From NCBI RefSeq assembly GCF_900090225.1, contig NZ_FMHY01000002.1:2542001-2606000 (forward strand): a stretch of 64,000 bases of DNA. Direction: 5' to 3'. Positions 24,315 to 33,287 of this stretch are shown piece after piece. Both the position numbers and the translations under genes were made by a program. The notes under the pieces were generated by a model. That model was not told the origin of the DNA. It was given only the letters and a program-made list of their open reading frames with translations, and ran no database searches. Numbering within the stretch: the stretch's first letter is position 1; every line of letters starts with the position of its first letter. The DNA comes from Micromonospora eburnea. GTDB lineage: Bacteria > Actinomycetota > Actinomycetes > Mycobacteriales > Micromonosporaceae.

Positions 24315-26858
24315 ATGATGGGACCCGGTGACTTCGGCTCCGACCCGTGGGACGAGTTCCTGGCCCGGTACTTCGGCCGGGGCGAGGGGGGACGCCGGCC
24401 GGCGCACCGGGTCGACATCACCCGGCTGATGACCGCCGACGCGCGGGAGATGCTCGCCGACGCGGCCCGCCGGGCCGCCCAGAAGCACAGCAACGACCTG
24501 GACACCGATCACCTGCTCTGGGCGGCGCTGCAACGCGAGCCGCTGCGCGACCTGGTACGCCGCGCCGGCGCGGACCCGGACGCCCTGGTCAACGCGCTCG
24601 GCGGGCGCGGCGACGGGGCGCCCCGGGGCGAGGTGCCGCCGAACCTGTCGCTCACCCCGGCGGCCAAGCGGGCGCTGCTCGACGCCCACCAGTTGTCCCG
24701 GGCGATGGGCGCCAACTACATCGGCCCCGAGCACATCCTGATGGCGTTGCCGCTGAACCCGGAGTCGCCGGCCGGGCGGATGCTCGCCGCCGGCCGGATC
24801 CAGCCGGAGTCGTTGCAGGCGGCCAGCGCGGAACGCGGGGGTACCCCGCGGCCCGACCGGGGCACGCCCACCCTCGACCAGTACGGCCAGGACCTCACCG
24901 AACTGGCCCGCAACGACCAGATCGACCCGGTGATCGGGCGGGCGGACGAGATCGAGCAGGCGGTGGAGATCCTGTCCCGCCGGACCAAGAACAACCCGGT
25001 GCTCATCGGCGAGGCCGGCGTCGGGAAGACCGCCATCGTGGAGGGGCTGGCCGAGCGGATCTGCGACGGGGACGTGCCGCAGACCCTGATCGGTAAGCGG
25101 GTGGTCCAGCTCGACCTGCCCGGCCTGGTCGCCGGCACCCGCTACCGGGGCGACTTCGAGGAACGGCTGAAGAAGGTGATCGACGAGATCCGGGCGCACC
25201 GCGACGAACTGATCATCTTCCTGGACGAGATCCACACGTTGGTCGGCGCGGGCGGCGCCGGCAGCGAGGGCGGCATGGACGCGTCCAACATGCTCAAGCC
25301 CGCCCTCGCGCGGGGCGAGCTGCGGGTGATCGGCGCGACCACGCTGGACGAGTACCGGCGCAGCATCGAGAAGGACGCCGCGCTGGCCCGCCGGTTCCAG
25401 CCGGTCTTCGTGCCCGAGCCGAGCGTCGAGGACACCGTCACCATCCTGCGCGGCCTGCGGGACCGCTACGAGGCGCACCACCAGGTCCGGTTCACCGACG
25501 AGGCCCTTGTCGCCGCCGCCGAGCTCGCCGACCGCTACGTCACCGACCGCTTCCTGCCGGACAAGGCGATCGACCTGATCGACCAGGCCGGCGCGCGGGT
25601 GCGGCTGCGTACCCGGACCCCCGCAGAGGACGTGCGGGAGCTGGAGCGGCAGCTCGACGAGGTACGCCGCAACAAGGACCAGTCGGTCGCCGACGAGCAG
25701 TACGAGCGCGCCTCCGAACTGCGCGACCGGGTGTCCGAACTGGAGGACCAGATCCGCCGCGCGAAGGGGGAGGGCGAGCCGTCGAACGTGCCGACGGTCG
25801 GGCCGACCGAGATCGCCGAGGTGGTCTCCCGGGCCACCGGGATCCCGGTCAACCAGCTCACCGAGGAGGAACGGGACCGGCTGCTGCGCCTGGAGGGCCA
25901 GCTGCACGAGAAGGTGATCGGCCAGGACGACGCGGTCCAGGTGGTCGCCGAGGCGGTCCGGCGCTCGCGTACCGGGCTGGCCGACCCGAACCGGCCGATG
26001 GGCAGCTTCCTCTTCCTCGGCCCCACCGGGGTCGGCAAGACCGAACTGGCCCGGGCCCTGGCCGAGGCGCTCTTCGGCGAGGCGGACCGGATGGTCCGGG
26101 TGGACATGAGCGAGTTCCAGGAGCGGCACACGGTCAGCCGGCTGGTCGGCGCCCCGCCCGGCTACGTCGGCTACGAGGAGGCCGGTCAGCTCACCGAGGC
26201 GGTCCGCCGCCGCCCGTACGCGGTGGTGCTGCTCGACGAGATCGAGAAGGCGCACCCGGACGTGTTCAACATCCTGCTCCAGGTGCTCGACGACGGCCGG
26301 CTCACCGACAGCCAGGGCCGGACGGTCAACTTCAAGAACACCGTACTGATCATGACGAGCAACCTGGGCTCGGAGCTGATCACCGGCACCCAGCGTGCGG
26401 TCGGCTTCGCCACCGGCGCACCCGGCCAGCAGGAGGCGACCGAGCTGCGGGAGCGGCTGATGCGCCGGCTCCAGGAGAACTTCCGGCCAGAGTTCCTCAA
26501 CCGGATCGACGAGATCATCATCTTCCAGCGGCTGGAGGCGCAGCAGCTGCGCCAGATCACCGAGCTGCTGCTGGAGGAGACCCGTCGCCGGCTGCACGCC
26601 CAGGACATCCAGGTCGACTTCACCACCGCCGGGGTGGACTGGCTCGCCGAGCACGGCTACCAGCCGGAGTTCGGCGCCCGCCCGCTGCGCCGGGTGATCC
26701 AGCGGGAGGTCGACAACCGGCTCTCCCGGATGCTGCTGGAGGACCGGATCTCACCCGGACAACGGGTCACCGTCGACGCGCGGGACGGTCAGCTCTCCAT
26801 CGAGGTGGCCGCCGGCGAGCGCGGCTACACCGCCGCCGCGACGTCCCATCCACGATGA
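24315..26858 (+). CDS. ClpC-type AAA+ unfoldase (Clp ATP-binding subunit)
   Basis: 847 residues. Order: an unusual ~35-residue Gly/Arg-rich N-terminal extension; a double Clp_N repeat (LADAARRAAQKHSNDLDTDH, LLDAHQLSRAMGANYIGPEH); D1 with Walker A GEAGVGKTA and Walker B LIIFLDEIHTL; a UVR-type helix pair (DEQYERASELRDRVSELED); D2 with GPTGVGKTE, VVLLDEIEKAHPDVFN and SNLGSE; and the C-terminal ClpB-D2-small domain. The short middle region and an AVGF loop that can dock ClpP mark it as a ClpC-like protease partner rather than a ClpB disaggregase. A SigB-type promoter lies upstream. Confidence 0.9.
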   Translation: MMGPGDFGSDPWDEFLARYFGRGEGGRRPAHRVDITRLMTADAREMLADAARRAAQKHSNDLDTDHLLWAALQREPLRDLVRRAGADPDALVNALGGRGDGAPRGEVPPNLSLTPAAKRALLDAHQLSRAMGANYIGPEHILMALPLNPESPAGRMLAAGRIQPESLQAASAERGGTPRPDRGTPTLDQYGQDLTELARNDQIDPVIGRADEIEQAVEILSRRTKNNPVLIGEAGVGKTAIVEGLAERICDGDVPQTLIGKRVVQLDLPGLVAGTRYRGDFEERLKKVIDEIRAHRDELIIFLDEIHTLVGAGGAGSEGGMDASNMLKPALARGELRVIGATTLDEYRRSIEKDAALARRFQPVFVPEPSVEDTVTILRGLRDRYEAHHQVRFTDEALVAAAELADRYVTDRFLPDKAIDLIDQAGARVRLRTRTPAEDVRELERQLDEVRRNKDQSVADEQYERASELRDRVSELEDQIRRAKGEGEPSNVPTVGPTEIAEVVSRATGIPVNQLTEEERDRLLRLEGQLHEKVIGQDDAVQVVAEAVRRSRTGLADPNRPMGSFLFLGPTGVGKTELARALAEALFGEADRMVRVDMSEFQERHTVSRLVGAPPGYVGYEEAGQLTEAVRRRPYAVVLLDEIEKAHPDVFNILLQVLDDGRLTDSQGRTVNFKNTVLIMTSNLGSELITGTQRAVGFATGAPGQQEATELRERLMRRLQENFRPEFLNRIDEIIIFQRLEAQQLRQITELLLEETRRRLHAQDIQVDFTTAGVDWLAEHGYQPEFGARPLRRVIQREVDNRLSRMLLEDRISPGQRVTVDARDGQLSIEVAAGERGYTAAATSHPR

Positions 26859-26925
26859 GCGGCGCGGTGTCGTGCCGTCCGCGAGGCGTGGCGAGGATCC
26901 ATCCCCGACGGACCGGAGGGCGGGC

Positions 26926-27093
26926 ATGACCGAACCCGAGGAGACCCGGGAGGACGCCGAGCGCAGCGAACCGATCGTGAGCCCACCGACGGCGAACCCG
27001 TCCCGGGTCAAGGTGCCGCCGGAGGGTGTGAAGAAGCAGACCGACGAGGGCGACCGGATCCCGTCCGGGCCGCCGCCGGAACAGGAGGCGTGA
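26926..27093 (+). CDS. Small hydrophilic hypothetical protein
   Basis: 55 residues from ATG 26926 with a cggaggg site. Glu/Pro-rich (MTEPEETREDAE at the start, PSGPPPEQEA at the end), probably disordered. Its TGA overlaps the DUF3140 start as TGATG, so the two are coupled. No domain recognised. Confidence 0.62.
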   Translation: MTEPEETREDAERSEPIVSPPTANPSRVKVPPEGVKKQTDEGDRIPSGPPPEQEA

Positions 27094-27443
27094 TGGTACG
27101 CGAACAGCGCGTGGATCCCGAGGTGGACGTGCTCTGGGACGACTTCCACGCCCTGGTGAACGTCCCCTCCGAGCAGTTGCGCCAGTGGCTGCTGACCCGG
27201 GGCTCGGGCGAGGAGTCGTTCGGCCCCGACCCGAACATGGACCTGCCCGAGCCCGGCCGCCACATCCTGCGGGTGCTGAGCAAGCGCAAGGTGGACCTCA
27301 CCCGCGAGGACATCGAGGTGATGCAGGAGGCCGTCGACCGCATCCAGTCCCTCATCGAGACGCGGCCGACCGCGGGCAACACCGACAACGAGTGGCGGTA
27401 CTCGCTGCTCGACCTCGGCCACGACGTCCTCGTCGAACGCTGA
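27093..27443 (+). CDS. DUF3140 family protein
   Basis: 116 residues from ATG 27093; the aggagg at 27083-27088 lies at the end of the preceding gene. Conserved segments: VLWDDFHALVNVPSEQLRQW, then HILRVLSKRKVDLTREDIE and a C-terminal WRYSLLDLGHDVL. Members are small, possibly DNA-binding proteins of unknown function and frequent in actinomycetes. It ends at a strong hairpin. Confidence 0.83.
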   Translation: MVREQRVDPEVDVLWDDFHALVNVPSEQLRQWLLTRGSGEESFGPDPNMDLPEPGRHILRVLSKRKVDLTREDIEVMQEAVDRIQSLIETRPTAGNTDNEWRYSLLDLGHDVLVER

Positions 27444-27453
27444 GCCGCACCGG

Positions 27454-27481
27454 CGGCACCCGGACCGGGTTCCGGGTGCCG
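27454..27481. terminator. Bidirectional hairpin terminator
   Basis: Perfect 11-bp arms cggcacccgga (27454-27464) and tccgggtgccg (27471-27481) with a 6-nt loop, between DUF3140 (+) and the 78-residue gene (-). Confidence 0.75.
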
Positions 27482-27497
27482 TCCGCGTTTCCGGGAA

Positions 27498-27734
27498 CTA
27501 CTCGGATTCCATGCTCGGCAGTTGCAGTCCGGCCGCGTCGGCGGCGGCCTGCCGGTCGGCGCGGGCCCGCTCCTCCCGGCTGAGCAGGTTGGCGTACTCG
27601 GTGATGTCGCCCGGCTCGGGCACCTCCGGCAGGCGGCGCAGGAAGGTCTCCACGTCCTCGGAGGCGGCGGTGTGCACGGCGGCCGCCTGGCGCAGCAGCT
27701 CGCGCTGGTCCGCGGCGGGATACAGATCAGTCAT
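27498..27734 (-). CDS. Small hypothetical protein downstream of LysR
   Basis: 78 residues from ATG 27734, 19 nt after the LysR stop, so likely co-transcribed with it. Helical and acidic (LLRQAAAVHTAASEDVETFL, then ITEYANLLSREERARADRQ). No domain recognised and no membrane segment. Confidence 0.6.
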   Translation of the reverse strand: MTDLYPAADQRELLRQAAAVHTAASEDVETFLRRLPEVPEPGDITEYANLLSREERARADRQAAADAAGLQLPSMESE

Positions 27735-27753
27735 GTCGCCCTGATACCCGCGC

Positions 27754-28740
27754 TCAGGCGGTTCGCACCCCACCGGCCGCCGCCGGCTGCGCGCCGAAGT
27801 CGGGGTGCCGCAGCAGCCAGGCCAGGTAGTCCGGATGGTTCGCCAGCGCGTCGGTGTACGCGGCCACCGCCGTCTCCAGCACCGCCTCGGCGACCCGGGC
27901 GGCCGGCGCGTCCGGGTGCCAGCCCAGCAGCAGCCGCCAGCGCAGCGGCGCCCCGGCCAGCCGTCGGGTGACCAGCCCGGCGGGCGGCCGGAAGGTGGCC
28001 TGGCAGAGCGCCACCCCCTCGCCCGCGTCGACCAGGTCCACGCAGCCGCGTACATCCGTCTCGTAGACCTTGCGCGGGGTGAAGCCGGCGCGGGCGCAGG
28101 CGGCGGCGAAGCAGTCACCGAAGCACCCGTCTCCGGGCGCCGCCACCCACTGTTCGCGCCGCAGATCCGCCAGGCGAACCTCGTCCCGGTCGGCCAGCGG
28201 GTGGTGCTGCGGCAGGAGCACGAAGACCGGGTCGACGGCCACCTCCCGCCAGGTCAGCCCGAACGCCGCCGACGGGCTGGCGTCCCCGCACGCCCCGGTC
28301 AGTGCGAAGTCGAGCCGGCCGCCGGCCACCAGTTGGGCCAGCTCGTCCACCCACCAGGACGCGTACGTGGTGATCCCCATGTCCGGCCGCTCGGCGGCGA
28401 GCCGGTGCACCAGCCGGCCGAGGATCGGGCTGTTCACCCCGCCGAACCGGTACCGGCTCAGCGGGTCTCCCGCGCCGGCCAGCCGGGCCGCCTCGTCCTG
28501 GAGGCCCTTCATCGCGGGGAGCAGCACCCGGGCCCGGTCCAGCACCAGCTCGCCGAGCGCGGTGGGGCGGGCGCCGCGACGGTCCCGTTCGAACAGCGGG
28601 CCGCCGAGGGTCCGCTCGATGCGCTGGAGCTGGGCGGTCAGCGCCGGCTGGGCCAGGCCGAGCGCCGAGGCCGCCTTGGTGACGCTCCCCGTCTCCGCGA
28701 TCGCGCAGACCACCCGCAGGTGTCGCAGCTCCAGGTTCAT
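27754..28740 (-). CDS. LysR-family transcriptional regulator
   Basis: 328 residues from ATG 28740. Residues ~1-60 are the winged helix-turn-helix (LRHLRVVCAIAETGSVTKAA, LGLAQPALTAQLQRIERTLG, LFERDRRGARPT). The rest is a periplasmic-binding-like effector domain with VFVLLPQHHPLA and VDLVDAGEGVALCQ. The ligand is unknown. No metabolic gene is adjacent and divergent, since the hemerythrin gene reads towards it, so the target is not suggested by context. Confidence 0.9.
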   Translation of the reverse strand: MNLELRHLRVVCAIAETGSVTKAASALGLAQPALTAQLQRIERTLGGPLFERDRRGARPTALGELVLDRARVLLPAMKGLQDEAARLAGAGDPLSRYRFGGVNSPILGRLVHRLAAERPDMGITTYASWWVDELAQLVAGGRLDFALTGACGDASPSAAFGLTWREVAVDPVFVLLPQHHPLADRDEVRLADLRREQWVAAPGDGCFGDCFAAACARAGFTPRKVYETDVRGCVDLVDAGEGVALCQATFRPPAGLVTRRLAGAPLRWRLLLGWHPDAPAARVAEAVLETAVAAYTDALANHPDYLAWLLRHPDFGAQPAAAGGVRTA

Positions 28741-28839
28741 ACGGTGACGGTAGGACCGCGAACCGTTATGCGGAAGAGCCGGCACGCCATCGGCGTATCT
28801 CGATCGGCCCGGGGTCTGATGCGTGTGGGGCGCTCGGAC

Positions 28840-29457
28840 TCAGCGCGCCCGGCGCCGCGCCCGGCCCGGCAGGCGGGTACGCCGGCCGGTCACCACGTCG
28901 CGGACCTTGTCCAGTACGCCCAGCGCCGGCTCGACGAGCTTGTTCCACGGCGGGGTGGCCGGGGTGTCCGGGTGCGGCCGGGTCGGCGCCGCCTCCTCGG
29001 CGATCTCCCACCGGTTGCCGAGCCGGATCAGCTCGACCTCGGTGGCCACCCGACGCAGCCGCGTGACCAGCGTGGCGACCCGGTCGACGTGCCGGCGGAC
29101 CCGGTCGGTCACGTCCGCCAGCGCCGGGTCCTCCGGCCCGGACAGTCCCTTCAGGGCGGTGAGCAGCGCCGCGTCCGCCGCGATCTCCCGGTCCACCAGC
29201 TCCGCGCTCTCCGGCACGGCGGCGCGGGTGGCGGGGAAGAGGTACTGCTCCTCGGCGGAGAGATGCCGGGAAAGCGCGGCGGTGAGCACGTCGAGCACCT
29301 CCCGGCGGCGGGCGGCCGGCAGGCCCGGTTCGGTGAGCCGCCCGGCCAGGCCGAGCAGCGCCCGGTGCTCCCCGGCCACGATGTCGTCCAGGTTCCGACC
29401 ACCCGGCCGGTACGCGTCGCCGGCGCCGGGCGGCAGCGGCGGCAGGGAGACGCTCAA
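28840..29457 (-). CDS. Hemerythrin-domain protein with TTG start
   Basis: 205 residues. The best start is a TTG at 29457 with gaggaggg 5 nt upstream. A four-helix hemerythrin-like domain is indicated by IVAGEHRALLGLAGRL, then LSRHLSAEEQYLFPATR and VRRHVDRVATLVTRL. The His/Glu pattern supports a non-heme di-iron or related centre used in oxygen, NO or peroxide sensing. The C-terminal ~50 residues are basic and Pro/Arg-rich. The SigB-type promoter at 29537-29561 lies 80 nt upstream. Confidence 0.8.
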   Translation of the reverse strand: MSVSLPPLPPGAGDAYRPGGRNLDDIVAGEHRALLGLAGRLTEPGLPAARRREVLDVLTAALSRHLSAEEQYLFPATRAAVPESAELVDREIAADAALLTALKGLSGPEDPALADVTDRVRRHVDRVATLVTRLRRVATEVELIRLGNRWEIAEEAAPTRPHPDTPATPPWNKLVEPALGVLDKVRDVVTGRRTRLPGRARRRAR

Positions 29458-29536
29458 GGGGCCCTCCTCGACTGACGCCGGCGGGGGATCGTGGGGGCCG
29501 GCGGGCTCGGGCGGTGCGGGGACGTGTCAACGGCGG

Positions 29537-29561
29537 TACCCGGACGCGCCATCCGCGAAAC
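29537..29561 (-). promoter_or_regulatory. SigB/SigF-type promoter upstream of the hemerythrin gene
   Basis: Read on the minus strand, GTTT (29561-29558) and GGGTA (29541-29537) are separated by 16 nt, followed by C to give GGGTAC. It is the only minus-strand member of the group, correctly oriented for the hemerythrin gene. Confidence 0.5.
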
Positions 29562-29614
29562 CGCGGGTGGACGGGGGCGGGCCGGCCTACGGTGCCGGCT
29601 GGTATGAAGAAGCG

Positions 29615-30943
29615 ATGACGAGCGACGCCGCCTCCGCCCTTCCCGACCCCACCGACGAGGTCGTGGACCTCTGCCGCGACCTGCTGCGCATCGACACCAC
29701 CAACACCGGGGACAACGACACCAGCGTCGGGGAGCGGCGCGCCGCGGAGTACGTCGCGGCGAAGCTCGCCGAGGTCGGGGTCGACGCGGAGATCCACGAG
29801 TCCGCGCCGGGCCGGGCCAACGTGGTCGCCCGGATCGCCGGCACCGACCCGGGGCGGGACGCCCTGCTGGTGCACGGCCACCTCGACGTGGTGCCCGCCG
29901 ACCCGGACGAGTGGTCGGTGCACCCGTTCTCCGGCGAGATCCGCGACGGCTACCTGTGGGGCCGCGGTGCGATCGACATGAAGGACTTCGACGCGATGGT
30001 GCTCGCCGTCGTGCGCGGCTGGCAGCGCACCGGGGTACGCCCCTCGCGGGACATCGTGCTCGCCTTCACCGCCGACGAGGAGGCCGGCAGCGACTACGGT
30101 GCGCACTACCTCACCCGCGAGCACCGCGGCGTCTTCGACGGCTGCACCGAGGCGATCGGCGAGGTCGGCGGCTTCTCGTACTCGGTCGACGAGCAGCAGC
30201 GGCTCTACCTGATCGAGACCGCCGAGAAGGGCCTCGACTGGCTGCGCCTGCACGCCAAGGGCCGCCCCGGCCACGGCTCGATGGTGCACGACGACAACGC
30301 GGTCGTCGCGCTCGCCGAGGCGGTCGCCCGGATCGGCCGACACCGCTTCCCCGTGGTCGTCACCGACACCGTACGCGCGTTCCTGGCGGAGGTCTCCGAC
30401 GTACTCGGCATCGAGATCGACCCGGACGACCCGGAGACCGCGATCGCCAAGCTCGGCCCGATCGCCAACATCATCGGCGCCACCATCCGCAACACCGCCA
30501 ACCCGACCCGGCTCGACGCCGGCTACAAGGACAACGTCATCCCCGGCCGGGCCACCGCCACCATCGACTGCCGCAGCCTGCCCGGCCAGTCCGAGCTGCT
30601 GGAGCGGCAGCTGCGGGAGCTGATCGGCCCGGACATCGCCATCGAGTACATCCAGCGCCAGCCCGCCCTGGAGACCACCTTCGACGGCGACCTGGTCGAG
30701 GCCATGTCCGCCGCGCTGCGCGCCGAGGACCCGGGCGCCCGCCCGGTGCCCTACATGCTCTCCGGCGGCACCGACGCCAAGGCGTTCTCCCAGCTCGGCA
30801 TCCGCTGCTTCGGCTTCGCGCCGCTTCGGCTGCCCGCCGACCTCAATTTCTCCGGCCTGTTCCATGGCATCGACGAGCGGGTTCCACTGGACGGACTACA
30901 GTTCGGCGTGCGGGTTCTCGACCGGTTTCTCCGCAGCTGCTAA
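29615..30943 (+). CDS. M20/M25/M40 family metallopeptidase
   Basis: 442 residues from ATG 29615. Co-catalytic zinc ligands and catalytic residues are visible: LLVHGHLDVVP gives His89 and Asp91, GRGAIDMKD gives Asp121, and TADEEAGSD gives the general base Glu155 with Glu156. The dimerisation domain lies between ~200 and 320 (GRPGHGSMVHDDNAV), and the late His is in GLFHGIDERVP. Substrates for the family are N-acylated amino acids or small peptides. Mycobacterium tuberculosis has a homolog near the syntenic block (Rv2141c, from memory). Confidence 0.9.
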   Translation: MTSDAASALPDPTDEVVDLCRDLLRIDTTNTGDNDTSVGERRAAEYVAAKLAEVGVDAEIHESAPGRANVVARIAGTDPGRDALLVHGHLDVVPADPDEWSVHPFSGEIRDGYLWGRGAIDMKDFDAMVLAVVRGWQRTGVRPSRDIVLAFTADEEAGSDYGAHYLTREHRGVFDGCTEAIGEVGGFSYSVDEQQRLYLIETAEKGLDWLRLHAKGRPGHGSMVHDDNAVVALAEAVARIGRHRFPVVVTDTVRAFLAEVSDVLGIEIDPDDPETAIAKLGPIANIIGATIRNTANPTRLDAGYKDNVIPGRATATIDCRSLPGQSELLERQLRELIGPDIAIEYIQRQPALETTFDGDLVEAMSAALRAEDPGARPVPYMLSGGTDAKAFSQLGIRCFGFAPLRLPADLNFSGLFHGIDERVPLDGLQFGVRVLDRFLRSC

Positions 30944-31003
30944 CCGTGTCCGTCGCGTCACTGTCGGCGCGGATTCTCCCCATCGTGAAAGGGACTGCCT
31001 CAC

Positions 31004-31657
31004 ATGACCGACCAGCACGGTGAGCTGGACGCCGCCCTCGAACGCGTGATCGACGCGGCCCGGGCCCACCTGGCCGCCGTCCGAGCCGCCCAGGGCCGGA
31101 TCGACGACGACGCCGTCTGGCAGGCGTACGTCAATTTGAACAACGCCTCGTTCGCGTACGACGAGCTGCTGCTCGACGGGTTCGGCGAGGTGACCCCGTG
31201 GGACGTCGAGTCGATCGACCCGGACGAGGCCGACGAGCGCTTCGGCGCCGTCGAGGGCATCGAGGCCACCGACCCGCACCCGCGGGTCATCTCGGTGCGG
31301 CAGCGCCGCGACTACCGCGTACCGAGCGTGTCCGCCCTGATCCGGGCGGCCGAGGCGGCCCGCCGCGAGGGCACTCCGGAGGAGGACGAGCCGGCCCCGG
31401 TAGAGGGCGTCGGCGAGGCCGTGCTGGAGCTGCTGCAGAGCGGCGACGGCTCGCTCAGCGCGTTGGACGTGCCCGAACTGGAGCCGCTCGACGGCCTGGT
31501 CATGGTCAGTGAGGTCGGCACCCCGGTCGACCTGGAGTCGTTCGACGACGACGACCCGCTCGGCCCGTTCCAGCCGGCCCCCGACGACCGCCTCGTCGGC
31601 CGACTCGACGAGCACCCGTTCCTCGAGCTCGACGAGGAGCACGACCACGCCCACTAG
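31004..31657 (+). CDS. Acidic hypothetical protein
   Basis: 217 residues from ATG 31004, 60 nt after the peptidase gene. The N-terminal half is helical (LDAALERVIDAARAHLAAVR, VNLNNASFAYDELLLDGFG). The C-terminal ~100 residues are very acidic, ending in an EEHDHAH tail that could bind metal. No domain recognised. It ends at the strong terminator 31683-31742. Confidence 0.68.
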   Translation: MTDQHGELDAALERVIDAARAHLAAVRAAQGRIDDDAVWQAYVNLNNASFAYDELLLDGFGEVTPWDVESIDPDEADERFGAVEGIEATDPHPRVISVRQRRDYRVPSVSALIRAAEAARREGTPEEDEPAPVEGVGEAVLELLQSGDGSLSALDVPELEPLDGLVMVSEVGTPVDLESFDDDDPLGPFQPAPDDRLVGRLDEHPFLELDEEHDHAH

Positions 31658-31682
31658 GGCAGGTCACCGGCAAACGGGCCTC

Positions 31683-31742
31683 GGCCACGCCGTCCCCCGG
31701 GACGCGACCCACCCGGTCCGCGTCCCGGGGTCCGGCGTGGCC
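31683..31742. terminator. Long hairpin terminator
   Basis: 24-nt arms (31683-31706 and 31719-31742) starting ggccacgccg, with two or three mismatches around a 12-nt loop. It lies between convergent genes (31657 + and 31867 -). The remaining ~120 nt up to 31866 hold nothing else recognisable. Confidence 0.68.
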
Positions 31743-31866
31743 GCCGGTCCAGTCCAGGCCGCGCCGGCCCGGCATCCAGAACGGCTTGACCACCAGCGCG
31801 CCGCTCGGCCAGCCGCGTTCCGCCCTGACGTGACGGCGGACGGCCTGGCGGTCGCGAGACGGCGTG

Positions 31867-32058
31867 CTAATACGACAGGCCCGGCTGCGGCTGGTTGACC
31901 AGGCGGCGGCGCAGCATCACCTGCCGCGTGCCGTCCCGGTACAGCCGCACCCGGGCCAACTCCCAGCCGGAGAACTCCGCCTGGATCGCCAACTGCGCCG
32001 CGGCGGTCACCCGGTCGACGTTCGGTGGCAACCGCAGCGGCGCGTATTCGTAGTCCAT
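31867..32058 (-). CDS. DUF5703 family protein
   Basis: 63 residues beginning MDYEYAPLRLPPNVDR, followed by a short alpha/beta stretch (LAIQAEFSGWELARVRLY, then GTRQVMLRR). This is the pattern of the small DUF5703 family of actinomycetes; function unknown. Confidence 0.78.
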   Translation of the reverse strand: MDYEYAPLRLPPNVDRVTAAAQLAIQAEFSGWELARVRLYRDGTRQVMLRRRLVNQPQPGLSY

Positions 32059-32148
32059 GACCTCTATGCTGCCCAGCCCGGTGGCCCACCGCCACCCCCT
32101 GCGGGCGACCGGGATCGCGTGTCGGCCGCCCGACGCCGGCCGGGCGGC

Positions 32149-33120
32149 TCAGCCGTCCCGTTCGGGATAGCCGACCGGCACCGCCGAGACGTCGTCCAGG
32201 GCGGTGACGATCTCCTCGGGCAGGGTCATCCGCTCCACCTGGAGCGCCCCGAGGAGCTGCCCCACGGTGCGGGCGCCAAGGATCGGCGCGGCCACCCCGG
32301 GCCGGTCCCGGATCCACGCCAGCGCCACCTCCAGCGGCGACACCCCCAGCCCGCCGGCGGCGGTGGCGACCGCCTCCACGATGCTGGAGCAGCGTGGCTC
32401 CAGGTACGGCGTGACGAAGCGCTCGAAGTTCGGCGACGCGGCCCGGGAGTCGGCCGGGCGGCCGTTGCGGTATTTGCCGGTCAGCACCCCCCGGCCCAGC
32501 GGCGACCAGGGCAGCACCCCCAGCCCCATCGCGTCGCAGGCGGGCAGCACCTCGCGCTCCACGCCCCGCTCCAGCAGCGAGTACTCCACCTGGGCGGCGA
32601 CGATCGGGGCCCGCCCCGGCCAGGCGGCCTGCCAGGCGGCGGCCCGGGCGGTCTGCCAGCCGGAGAAGTTGGAAACCCCCACATACCGGGCCTTTCCGCT
32701 GGACACGGCGTGGTCCAGCGCGGCCAGGGTCTCGTCGAGGGGGGTGTCCGGGTCGTATCCGTGCACCTGCCAGAGGTCGACGTGGTCGGTGCCGAGCCGG
32801 CGCAGCGACGCATCGAGGGTCCGCAGCAGGTGCCCCCGCGAGCCGTCCCGGCGGCGGCCGCTGCCCGGCCGCAGCCCCGCCTTGGTCGCGATGAGCAACT
32901 CGTCCCGGGGGACCAGGCCGCCCAGCAGCGAGCCGATCACCGACTCGGCGTCGCCGTCGGCGTACACGTCGGCGGTGTCGACGAGGTTGCCGCCCGCGTC
33001 CAGGTAGCTTTTCAGCTGGGCGGCCGCGTCGTCGGCGTCGGTGTCCCGTCCCCAGGTCATGGTGCCGAGCGCGAGCCGCGAAACCGCCAGCCCGCTTCGG
33101 CCGAGCGGTCGCTGTTGCAT
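32149..33120 (-). CDS. Aldo/keto reductase
   Basis: 323 residues. (beta/alpha)8 aldo/keto reductase with catalytic residues in order: Asp and Tyr in NLVDTADVYADG, Lys in LLIATKAGLRPG, and His in VDLWQVHGYDPD. NADPH-binding loops appear late (GVSPLEVALAWI, then VAAPILGARTVGQL). Substrate unknown. It is divergent from the LLM oxidoreductase; the 167-nt gap is their shared promoter region. Confidence 0.9.
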   Translation of the reverse strand: MQQRPLGRSGLAVSRLALGTMTWGRDTDADDAAAQLKSYLDAGGNLVDTADVYADGDAESVIGSLLGGLVPRDELLIATKAGLRPGSGRRRDGSRGHLLRTLDASLRRLGTDHVDLWQVHGYDPDTPLDETLAALDHAVSSGKARYVGVSNFSGWQTARAAAWQAAWPGRAPIVAAQVEYSLLERGVEREVLPACDAMGLGVLPWSPLGRGVLTGKYRNGRPADSRAASPNFERFVTPYLEPRCSSIVEAVATAAGGLGVSPLEVALAWIRDRPGVAAPILGARTVGQLLGALQVERMTLPEEIVTALDDVSAVPVGYPERDG

Positions 33121-33287
33121 GGGTGAACCTTATTTCGAACCTCGCGTCACGGATATCCTCGCCCGGAGTCAAGTTCCTGCTCCACCGACCGTGGCGGTTG
33201 TGACGTTCGGGGGTGAGCCGGTGATCGGTTCGGCCACCCGCATTGCGTAACCTGATGCGACCTGTGGTGCGGACGGTGGGAGGACCA

